Assembly (NCBI GenBank): GCA_034439975.1
Contig: JAWXBK010000094.1
Location: forward strand, 1 to 57,682
Reading direction: 5' to 3'
DNA: 57,682 nt
Origin: JAWXBK01 sp034439975
GTDB taxonomy: Bacteria; Pseudomonadota; Alphaproteobacteria; Dongiales; Dongiaceae
A program made the position numbers and the translations under genes. Below are positions 51,484 to 57,682 of this stretch, in pieces; the stretch's first letter is position 1; each line of letters begins with the position of its first letter. The notes under the pieces were generated by a model, which saw only the letters and a program-made list of their open reading frames with translations, had not been told where the DNA came from and made no database searches.

Positions 51484-54117
51484 TCAACGCCGCTTCCGGA
51501 TCGTCTGTTTCAGCGCGAAGAACCCGGCCCAGGGGTCGCGCTTCAGATTATCGAGCCGGGCCCCGACATTTTCGACCGTGAAGCGGTTCGGCGTCAGATC
51601 CGGCCCGAGTTCGTTCCACGCAACCGGCGTCGAGACCGGCGCGCCCTCGCGTGCGCGGGTCGAGAACGCGGCAACAGCGGTACTGCCGCGACCGTTGCGC
51701 AGATAGTCGATGAAGATGCGGCCGGTGCGTTTCTTCTTCGACATCGTCGCGGTGTAGCGATCGCGTGCATCGGCCGCCATCTCCTCGGCGACGGAACGGG
51801 TGAAATCCTTGATCTCGTCCCAGCCGAGGCGCGGCGTCAGCGGCGCGACCACATGCAATCCCTTGCCGCCGGTTGTCTTCACGAAACTCTGCAGGCCATA
51901 TTGCTTCAGCCGCTCGCGCGCCTCGAACGCGCCGGCGATCACGTCTTCCCATGAAACGCCCGGACCCGGATCGAAATCGAGGATGATACGGTCGGGCTTT
52001 TCGATGTTGCGGACGGTCGATCCCCAAGGATGGATTTCGAGCGAACCCGATTGCACCAGCCCGATCAGCCCGTCCTTGTTGTCGATATAGACCCATTCCT
52101 CGCCATCGACCTTTATTGTGCGGATCGCCTTCGGCATGCCGTCCCAGCCATGTTTCTGGAAGAAGCATTGCGCGGCGGTGCCGGTCGGGCAGCGCATCAG
52201 CGCGATCGGCCGACGGACGATATGCGGCAGGATGAGCGCGGCGATCGAATCGTAATATTCTGCGAGGCCGAGCTTGGTGAGCCCGATATCCGGCCAGTAG
52301 ACACGATCGGGATGGGTCAGCGGAAAGCGCGACGATTTTTTCGTCGAGGCCGGCGCGTCGTCTTCGGAACCGCCGCGTGCCGAATCGGCTTTCGATTTTG
52401 CCTTGGCCTTCGTCTTGCTGGCCGCCCCGGCGTTCATCCGCGCCCTGGTCGCCGCTTCCGCTTTCGCCGTTTCGCGCACGACATCCTCCGGATCCTTGTC
52501 GTCCCGCAATCCCTTGAAGGCAGCATGACGAATGATCCCGTCGCTGGTAAAGCCGCGCAGTTCGACCTCGGCAACCAGTTCGGGTTTGACCCAGCGAACA
52601 TCCTTGATCGCAAGGCGAGGCAGCTTCGCCTTGAAAGGCGGCTTGTCGATCTCGAGCGGCCGCAGACGCTTCGCGAGATCGCGGGCTATTGCCGCCGTGT
52701 AACCGGTGCCGACCCGCCCGACATGGACGAGCTCGCCATTCTCGTGGAGGGCCACGACCAGCGATCCGACCGAACTCTTCGCGACGCGCGACGGCACATA
52801 GCCGGCGACAATCAATTCCTGCCGGTCGGTGCATTTGATCTTGAGCCAGTCGCGCCCGCGGCCCGAGCGATAGAGCGACGCGGCACGTTTGGAGACGACC
52901 CCTTCGAGCCCGAGCCGACAGGCATGGCGCATGATCGACGCGCCGTCGTCGGCGATATGCCCGCTGTAGCGCACGACACCATCCGCGGGCGTATCGGCCA
53001 GCAGCGCCTCGAGCGCCTCCTTGCGCTCGATCAGCGAGGCCGACCGCAGATCGCGTCCGTTGGCATAGAGCAGATCGAACACGCGATAGAGAAAGTGACT
53101 TGGCTTGCTGCCCTTGAGCGCCTGCTGCAACGCCGAGAAATCGGAGCGCCCGCTCTCGTCCTCGACCACGATCTCGCCGTCGATCAGGGCCGATGGAATT
53201 TTCAGCGCCTTCAGCGCCTCGGCAACCGGCTTGAACGTCTTGGTCCAGTCGAGACCCTTGCGCGTGAAGAGCTGAACCTTGCCGCCGTCGATGCGCGCCT
53301 GCACGCGATAGCCGTCGAGCTTGATCTCGTGCAGCCAGCCCTCGCTCTCCGGCACATGATCGACCAGGGTCGCGAGTTCGGGCTCCACGAAACCGGGCAG
53401 GATACCTTTCTTGCCGATATCGATCCTTGGCGCGGGCTTCGCGCGCGCCGTGGCGACCTTGCGGCGCGCTTTGTGATCGGCGCGCTGTGTTCCGCTCTTT
53501 TCCAGATCCGCATTGGTCCGGCCGGTCTTGATCGATGAATCTTCGGCCTCGACGATCGGCGTTACCACACCGGTCTGCGCCGCCTCGTCGTCGCTCTTGA
53601 TCAGCAGCCAGTTCGAACGTTTCTCGCGCGGCTTCGCGCGCATGCGCACGAGGTGCCAGGCACCCTTCAGCCGCTTGCCCTTGAGGGTGAAATGCAGATG
53701 GCCTTTCTTGAAACCCTTGGCGGCATCGCCATCCGGCGCCCAGGTACCGCGATCCCAGAGGATCATCGTGCCGCCGCCGTATTCGCCCTTCGGGATGACG
53801 CCCTCGAAATCGAGATAGCGCAGCGGATGATCTTCGGTCTGTACGGCAAGCCGCTTGTCGCCGGGCACGAGGCTCGGCCCCCGCGTCACCGCCCAGCTTT
53901 TCAGGACGCCGTCATGTTCGAGGCGGAGATCGAAATGCAGCCGCGTCGCATCGTGTTTCTGCACGACGAAGCGGTTGCCGGACTTAGCGGCGCGCTCGCC
54001 CTTGGGTTCCGCGGTCGTCTTGAAGTCGCGTCGAGCGTTGTACTCGGCAATCGTACCGGTGCGCCGGATCTTGCGCCCGGACCTGGTGGTCTGCCGCGCA
54101 GCGCGTTTCGCCGCCAA
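51484..54117 (-). CDS. ligD: ATP-dependent DNA ligase D (NHEJ), three-domain
   Basis: An 877-residue LigD with all three activities in the order phosphoesterase, ligase, polymerase. The 3'-phosphoesterase part has KHDATRLHFDLRLEHDG. The ligase has the nucleotidyl Lys in HEIKLDGYRVQ (about residue 290) and an OB domain. A Lys/Ala-rich linker leads to the polymerase with ILDFDPGPGVSW (metal Asp pair), KTTGGKGLHVV and the closing FIDYLRNGRGSTAVAAFS. TTG 54117 begins 1 base after the ku stop, so translation is coupled; open frame upstream of it overlaps ku. With Ku it performs bacterial non-homologous end joining. Confidence 0.94.
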   Translation of the reverse strand: MAAKRAARQTTRSGRKIRRTGTIAEYNARRDFKTTAEPKGERAAKSGNRFVVQKHDATRLHFDLRLEHDGVLKSWAVTRGPSLVPGDKRLAVQTEDHPLRYLDFEGVIPKGEYGGGTMILWDRGTWAPDGDAAKGFKKGHLHFTLKGKRLKGAWHLVRMRAKPREKRSNWLLIKSDDEAAQTGVVTPIVEAEDSSIKTGRTNADLEKSGTQRADHKARRKVATARAKPAPRIDIGKKGILPGFVEPELATLVDHVPESEGWLHEIKLDGYRVQARIDGGKVQLFTRKGLDWTKTFKPVAEALKALKIPSALIDGEIVVEDESGRSDFSALQQALKGSKPSHFLYRVFDLLYANGRDLRSASLIERKEALEALLADTPADGVVRYSGHIADDGASIMRHACRLGLEGVVSKRAASLYRSGRGRDWLKIKCTDRQELIVAGYVPSRVAKSSVGSLVVALHENGELVHVGRVGTGYTAAIARDLAKRLRPLEIDKPPFKAKLPRLAIKDVRWVKPELVAEVELRGFTSDGIIRHAAFKGLRDDKDPEDVVRETAKAEAATRARMNAGAASKTKAKAKSKADSARGGSEDDAPASTKKSSRFPLTHPDRVYWPDIGLTKLGLAEYYDSIAALILPHIVRRPIALMRCPTGTAAQCFFQKHGWDGMPKAIRTIKVDGEEWVYIDNKDGLIGLVQSGSLEIHPWGSTVRNIEKPDRIILDFDPGPGVSWEDVIAGAFEARERLKQYGLQSFVKTTGGKGLHVVAPLTPRLGWDEIKDFTRSVAEEMAADARDRYTATMSKKKRTGRIFIDYLRNGRGSTAVAAFSTRAREGAPVSTPVAWNELGPDLTPNRFTVENVGARLDNLKRDPWAGFFALKQTIRKRR

Positions 54118-54118
54118 A

Positions 54119-55012
54119 TCAGGCCGAGGCCCGCTTGCGCTGGGCCGGTCGCGATTTCGCTCGCGCGGCGGCCTTCGGTTTGGCGCGTGAAGCGGTCTTG
54201 CCCGAGTCCTTCGCCGCGACCTTGTCGCCGCTTTTTTCGGCGCGCACACTCTTGCGCAGCGCGTCCATCAAATTGACGACGTTCGACGGCTTCGGCGCCG
54301 AGGCCGGCGTCTTCGGCGGCTTGCCCTTCTGTTTCGATTGCACGAGGGAGACCAGTGCTTCCTCGTAGCGATCCTCGAACTCCGCCGGTTTGAACGGGCC
54401 CGACATCTTCTTGATGATGTGGGTCGCAAGATCGCGCATCTCGGCATCGACCTTCACAGCGGGAATCGAATCGAACAGCGATTCCTCGTCGCGCATCTCG
54501 TAGGGGTACCGCAGGGTTGTCGCGAGGATGCCCTTGCCGAGCGGCTCGAGCAGAACCATGCGCTCGCGCCGCGCCATGACGACGCGCGCGATGCCGACCT
54601 TGTTTTCTTTCTCCATCGCATCGCGGATGACGGCGAAGGCTTCCTGCGCCACCTTGTCGTCCGGCGCCAGATAGTAGGGATTGTCGAGGAAACGCGAATT
54701 GACGTCGTCGCGCGGCACGAAGCGCTCGATGTTGATCGTATGCGTGCTTTCGATGCGGATCTCGTCGATCTCGTCGTCCTCGATCAGCAAATGTTCGCCT
54801 TTATCGACCTCGAATCCCTTCACCTGGTCCTCGGATTCGACGACCTTGTCGGTATCGGAATCGACAAAGACCCGGCGCACCTTATTGCCGGTCTTGCGGT
54901 TGACGATGTTGAAGCGCGTACGCTCAGCCTGCGTCGTCGCCGGAAACAGCGAGACCGCACAGGAAACCAGCGACAGCTTCAGGTATCCGTTCCAGATCGG
55001 GCGTTCGGCCAT
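54119..55012 (-). CDS. ku: Ku protein, DNA end-binding (NHEJ)
   Basis: A 297-residue bacterial Ku. The core (residues 1-255) begins AERPIWNGYLKLSLVSCAVSL and contains TRFNIVNRKTGNKV, VDKGEHLLIEDDEIDEIRIE and GKGILATTLRYPYEMR. The last 40 residues are a Lys/Ala/Arg-rich tail of the type that helps Ku slide on or bridge DNA. It binds broken ends and recruits LigD, encoded just downstream. An EcfG-like promoter motif lies about 80 bases upstream. Confidence 0.95.
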   Translation of the reverse strand: MAERPIWNGYLKLSLVSCAVSLFPATTQAERTRFNIVNRKTGNKVRRVFVDSDTDKVVESEDQVKGFEVDKGEHLLIEDDEIDEIRIESTHTINIERFVPRDDVNSRFLDNPYYLAPDDKVAQEAFAVIRDAMEKENKVGIARVVMARRERMVLLEPLGKGILATTLRYPYEMRDEESLFDSIPAVKVDAEMRDLATHIIKKMSGPFKPAEFEDRYEEALVSLVQSKQKGKPPKTPASAPKPSNVVNLMDALRKSVRAEKSGDKVAAKDSGKTASRAKPKAAARAKSRPAQRKRASA

Positions 55013-55093
55013 GACGATATCCCCCAAGAATATGTGGGAGGCGGAAAATGCGACAGGCGCAGGGAGCATATTCAACCCCTGACCGCCCATTTC

Positions 55094-55118
55094 AACCCCC
55101 CGACAAAGGCGAAGTTCC
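55094..55118 (-). promoter_or_regulatory. EcfG-like (general stress response) promoter motif before ku-ligD
   Basis: On the minus strand GGAAC (55114-55118) is followed after 16 bases by GGTT (55094-55097). The alphaproteobacterial EcfG consensus is GGAAC, 16-17 bases, CGTT, so there is one mismatch in the -10 part. It lies 82 bases before the ku start. Confidence 0.5.
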
Positions 55119-55213
55119 CGGCCACCCGCCAGCCACAAAGGCGCAGGACGAGCCATGGCCGAAACCGCCATCGAAAACGCGCGGCAAGCCGCGCCTTGCG
55201 CTCGGTCAAACGG

Positions 55214-55238
55214 GGAACTTTCCCGCGCCCCGACCGTT
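55214..55238 (+). promoter_or_regulatory. EcfG (general stress response) promoter motif before the hemerythrin gene
   Basis: GGAAC (55214-55218), 16 bases, CGTT (55235-55238) is an exact match to the EcfG sigma factor consensus. Transcription would start near 55245, about 50 bases before the hemerythrin ATG. Confidence 0.7.
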
Positions 55239-55295
55239 GGGCCTACATCGCCGCACTCGCGGCTACCGATCCACAACCCTGCCGGGGAGACAAAG

Positions 55296-55838
55296 ATGCC
55301 TGCCAACGACATGGACGCCGTCGCGTTGCTTAAAGCCGATCACCGCAAAGTGGAAGAACTGTTCGAAAAATTCGAATCCGCGAAGGCCGCGAGCCGGAAG
55401 AAAGATCTCGCGACACAGATCTGCACCGAATTGACCGTTCATTCGACGATCGAGGAAGAAATCTTCTATCCCGCCTGCAAGGGCGAGGTCGAAGAAGATC
55501 TGCTCGACGAAGCCTATGTCGAGCATGACGGCGCCAAGGTGCTGATGGCCGAGATCGAGGCGAGCGACCCGGACGACCATTTCTACGATGCGAAGGTCAA
55601 GGTTTTGTCCGAGATGATCAAGCATCACGTCAAGGAAGAGGAGAAGCGTTCCGCGGGCCTGTTCGCGCAGGCGAAGGAAGCCGGCCTCGACGTCGACGAT
55701 CTCGGTGCGCGCATGCAATCGCGCAAGAAGGAGCTGATGGCGCAGATCAAGTCGGAAGGCCTGCCCTCGCCCGAGACGCGCTCCTTCACCGGGCACACGC
55801 TGCGCCAGAGCGCGCCGATCGAGTCGAAGGCGGCTTGA
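55296..55838 (+). CDS. hemerythrin (HHE) domain protein
   Basis: A 180-residue four-helix bundle protein with the di-iron ligand pattern of hemerythrins: His16 (KADHRKVEELF), His49 and Glu53 (VHSTIEEEIFYP), His77 (YVEHDGAKVL), and His110/111 with Glu115 (IKHHVKEEEKR). Such proteins bind oxygen or iron, or sense redox state, and are frequent in stress regulons. ATG 55296 is preceded by GGGGAG at 7 bases and lies downstream of the EcfG motif; an in-frame ATG at 55155 would precede the promoter. A strong terminator follows. Confidence 0.9.
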   Translation: MPANDMDAVALLKADHRKVEELFEKFESAKAASRKKDLATQICTELTVHSTIEEEIFYPACKGEVEEDLLDEAYVEHDGAKVLMAEIEASDPDDHFYDAKVKVLSEMIKHHVKEEEKRSAGLFAQAKEAGLDVDDLGARMQSRKKELMAQIKSEGLPSPETRSFTGHTLRQSAPIESKAA

Positions 55839-55886
55839 TTTAGTCGCAGCAATTTATGAAAGCCCGCTTGTTACGGGCGCTTGTTG

Positions 55887-55917
55887 AAAACCCCGCGGTT
55901 CGTTCCGCGGGGTTTTT
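55887..55917. terminator. bidirectional Rho-independent terminator
   Basis: AAAACCCCGCGG (55887-55898) pairs with CCGCGGGGTTTT (55905-55916) around a 6-base loop, with T on the right and A on the left, so it works in both directions. It ends the hemerythrin transcript and lies beyond the broken photolyase gene. Confidence 0.9.
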
Positions 55918-56039
55918 GATTCTGATCGATGGCGAGACATCCCCGCTCTTCGCGTACCTTCGTCCGTCAGGGCGAGCTACAAACCTACCCCTGCGCGATT
56001 TGCACCAGCGAGTCCGATAAACGTCTTGAGCGTCATGCG
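55918..56039. other. non-coding remnant downstream of the photolyase pseudogene
   Basis: I searched all minus-strand frames here for the missing photolyase C-terminus (a C-x2-C pair, CPFN and LYWDFL in relatives) and found none. Open frames that cross the region also run through the terminator and look spurious. Nothing else recognisable. Confidence 0.5.
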
Positions 56040-57388
56040 TCATTGGCGGGATGGGCCGCGCTCCTGATTCCAGAAACGACCGGGCTGTTTATCTTGGCCA
56101 TATACTCCCGAAGCAGCATAGGGCTTGGACGCCATCTGCCCGCCATCCGCGAATACCGCCATGCCGAGCGTGTTGGGCATCTCCACCCATTCGAACGCAT
56201 CGGCATAAACGGCGAGGTACCAGCGCTCGATTTGCCGCGGTGCGATGCCTGCCAGCAGGGCAAAGTTGCCGGTCACCATCAACCGCTGAATATGGTGAGA
56301 ATAGGCGTGTTTCGCCGTACTGCCGATCGCCTCACGGAGACACCGCATGTCGGTGGCGCCGGACCAATAGAACGCCGGCAGATTGCGGGTTGCATGAAGT
56401 GCGTTTTGATCCGCATAGCCCGGCATCAGAGACCAGTAGACACCGCGAACATATTCCCGCCAGCCCAGGATCTGACGTACGAAACCCTCCACGGCATTCA
56501 GAGGCGCCGCGCCTGACCTCCACTCGGCTTCCGCTGCCTGGCAAAGTTCGAGGGGGGAAAGCAGCCCGAGATTCAAAGCTGGCGCCAGCAGCGAATGATA
56601 CAGAAACGGAGCGCCAGCTTTCATGGCGTCCTGATAATCGCCGAAGTCCGGTAGTCCATGTGCGACGAAATCGTCCAGCGCGCGCAACGCATCGGCCCGC
56701 GTCACCGGCCATCCGAATTCTTGAAGCTCTCCAAAATGATCGGGAAAGCGCTGGTCGACGAGCGCCATCACCGCTCGTGTCGTTTCGTCCGGCGAAAACC
56801 GCCGCCTCGCGGGTTCAACACTCTGTGCCGGAAGGCTCTTGCGGTTCGCCCAGTCATAGTTCCATTCGCCGCCCGCCGGCTGGCCGTCATCCATTAGGAG
56901 TCCATGCTCGCGCCGCATCTCGCAATAAAAATGTTCCATCCGCCAGCCGCGGCGCCCGGAAGCCCAGGCAACGAACCTCGCACGGCTCGCGAAGAAGCGA
57001 TGATCGGAACGGATTTCCACCGGCGTGCCGGTGGGGGCTTCCCAGCCTTCGACCATCGCCTGGACGCGCCATTCCGAAGGTTCCGTCACCACAATGCGGC
57101 TCGAGCGATGCCGCGCAACGGCGCGTTGGACCTCGGTTGTGAAGCTGCCGGTATTGCCGGCGCGTCGAGCCTTACATAGTCGACTGTCAGATCGCGCTGC
57201 CGGAGCGTCTCCGCGAAGTGGCGCATCGCCGAAAGCACCAGCACGATCTTCTGCTTGTGATGCCCGACGTGGGTGTTTTCTTCCATCACCTCCATCATCA
57301 GGACGACGTCACGGTCTGGATCGAGGTGGTCCAGCGCAGACAGATCCAGAGACAGCTGGTCGCCGAGAATAATTCTCAGGACGGTCAT
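56040..57388 (-). pseudogene. cryptochrome/photolyase-related gene (Fe-S, PhrB-type), frameshifted and C-terminally truncated
   Basis: The start (LRIILGDQLSLDLSALD, GHHKQKIVLVLSAMRHFAE, from ATG 57388) and the larger second part (VVTEPSEWRV, MEHFYCEMRREHGLLMDDGQ, APLNAVEGFVRQILGWREYVRG, AYSHHIQRLMVTGNFALLAG, MPNTLGMAVFADGG) are collinear with Fe-S bacterial (6-4) photolyases but lie in two frames. The break is at about 57156-57160: one added base restores NTGSFTTEVQRAV. The first frame stops at 57086. The gene also ends after KPYAASGVYG, so about 65 C-terminal residues are missing, including three of the four Fe-S cysteines; the first (DMRCLREAI) remains. The start overlaps the DUF2256 stop by 4 bases. 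Confidence 0.85.
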
Positions 57389-57561
57389 GACGGGGCCAGT
57401 CCAGGCCCCGACGCGGGTCGGGACGACGCAGCGCGGCAGCGCTCCGAGCAGTATTTCATGTTCACCCAGTCGCGCGCCCATTTCTTTCGCCAGACGAAGG
57501 ACCGACGGCAAACCACGCAGAGCTTAGTCGGCAGATCGATCTTGCGACGCATCCGAGCCAT
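57385..57561 (-). CDS. DUF2256 domain protein
   Basis: A 58-residue protein with the full DUF2256 zinc-finger-like signature: DLPTKLCVVCRRSFVWRKKW, then ARDWVNMKYCSERCR. The two CxxC-type pairs probably bind zinc. The function is unknown, but the gene is regularly found next to photolyase-related genes, as here (ATGA overlap). ATG 57552 is an alternative start. The frame is intact although the partner is broken. Confidence 0.85.
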   Translation of the reverse strand: MARMRRKIDLPTKLCVVCRRSFVWRKKWARDWVNMKYCSERCRAASSRPASGPGLAPS

Positions 57562-57565
57562 TGGA

Positions 57566-57682
57566 TCACCAAGGCACTGGCTGGCCGCGCCAGTCGAAGA
57601 ACCCGCCGTTGGCATCCGCCGTGAGTTGATCGACGACGGCGAGAAGATGTCGGGCCGCCGCCGCGGGAGAATGAACCTCCAA
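57566..57682 (-). CDS. SDR family oxidoreductase, C-terminal end (partial)
   Basis: Only the last 38 residues are in the window: the frame comes in from the right edge and ends at 57566. AAAARHLLAVVDQLTADANG and GFFDWRGQPVPW match the C-terminus of CsgA-like short-chain dehydrogenases, which usually end in FFDWDG-x-x-PW. Four bases separate its stop from the DUF2256 start, so SDR, DUF2256 and photolyase form one operon. Confidence 0.7.
   Translation of the reverse strand: MEVHSPAAAARHLLAVVDQLTADANGGFFDWRGQPVPW

Noticed and set aside
55155..55295. Upstream ATG for the hemerythrin gene
   Set aside because: It would precede the predicted EcfG promoter and adds sequence unlike the family; ATG 55296 has a good ribosome site.
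55840..56043. Small minus-strand open frame after the photolyase remnant
   Set aside because: It crosses the bidirectional terminator, lacks a ribosome site and does not resemble the missing photolyase end.

Overview
The window reads as a contiguous piece of chromosome from a GC-rich alphaproteobacterium, most probably a member of the Sphingomonadales. The support is the gene order (DUF2066–CDP-alcohol transferase–AI-2E–hdaA opposite purM–purN; lptD–surA–rsmA; dnaB–alr–mlaEF–radA–cvpA–purF; der–bamB–TPR), a GcrA cell-cycle regulator, a bacterial aa3 oxidase subunit IV peptide, DUF2794, an AspRS with the non-discriminating signature, and EcfG-type stress promoter motifs. Genes are tightly packed with many 4-base start/stop overlaps, and no gene-free stretch exceeds about 285 bases. 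I see no phage, transposase, integrase, CRISPR array, rRNA or tRNA gene.

Layout. 1-3.5 kb: end of a 2-hydroxyacid dehydrogenase, a palindromic intergenic repeat, an agmatine-deiminase-like protein whose catalytic cysteine is alanine, and aspS. 3.6-5.8 kb: rnd and an M23 peptidase. 5.8-12.4 kb: a polyphosphate and phosphohistidine neighbourhood (histidine phosphatase, ppx, ppk, sixA, CYTH-CHAD protein). 12.5-18 kb: hdaA, AI-2E transporter, CDP-alcohol phosphatidyltransferase and DUF2066 on the minus strand, diverging from purM-purN, then a 41-residue oxidase subunit. 18-28 kb: ndk, an ABC-F ATPase, an FkbM methyltransferase, holC-pepA, and the outer-membrane block lptD-surA-rsmA, which lacks lptF, lptG and pdxA at the positions where I would expect them. 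28-35 kb: gmk, yicC, an SDR, mltG and the fatty-acid cluster fabD-fabG-acpP-fabF. 35-38 kb: rpsF-rpsR-rplI and a cyclopropane-fatty-acid synthase. 38-46.7 kb: dnaB, alr, mlaE, mlaF, radA, cvpA, purF and an SDR. 46.7-50.6 kb: der, bamB, a TPR membrane protein and, divergently, DUF2794. 50.7-57.7 kb: gcrA, an overlooked 33-residue membrane peptide, an NHEJ pair (ligD, ku), a hemerythrin, a decayed Fe-S photolyase gene, its DUF2256 partner and the end of an SDR.

Most of the window is housekeeping: translation (aspS, rpsF, rpsR, rplI, rsmA, der), envelope assembly (lptD, surA, bamB, mlaEF, mltG, alr), fatty-acid synthesis, purine synthesis (purM, purN, purF, gmk, ndk) and replication control (dnaB, hdaA, holC, gcrA). 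The accessory interest is in the last 7 kb. There the double-strand-break repair pair and the hemerythrin are divergently transcribed from a spacer carrying two EcfG-like promoter motifs (general stress response), while the neighbouring photolyase has been lost by a one-base deletion plus loss of its Fe-S C-terminus. I did not find a clearly new multi-gene system. The best leads are the catalytically altered agmatine deiminase, the stress-controlled repair locus with its photolyase wreck, and structured leader candidates in front of acpP and rpsF. All family assignments, alignments and folds were made by eye.
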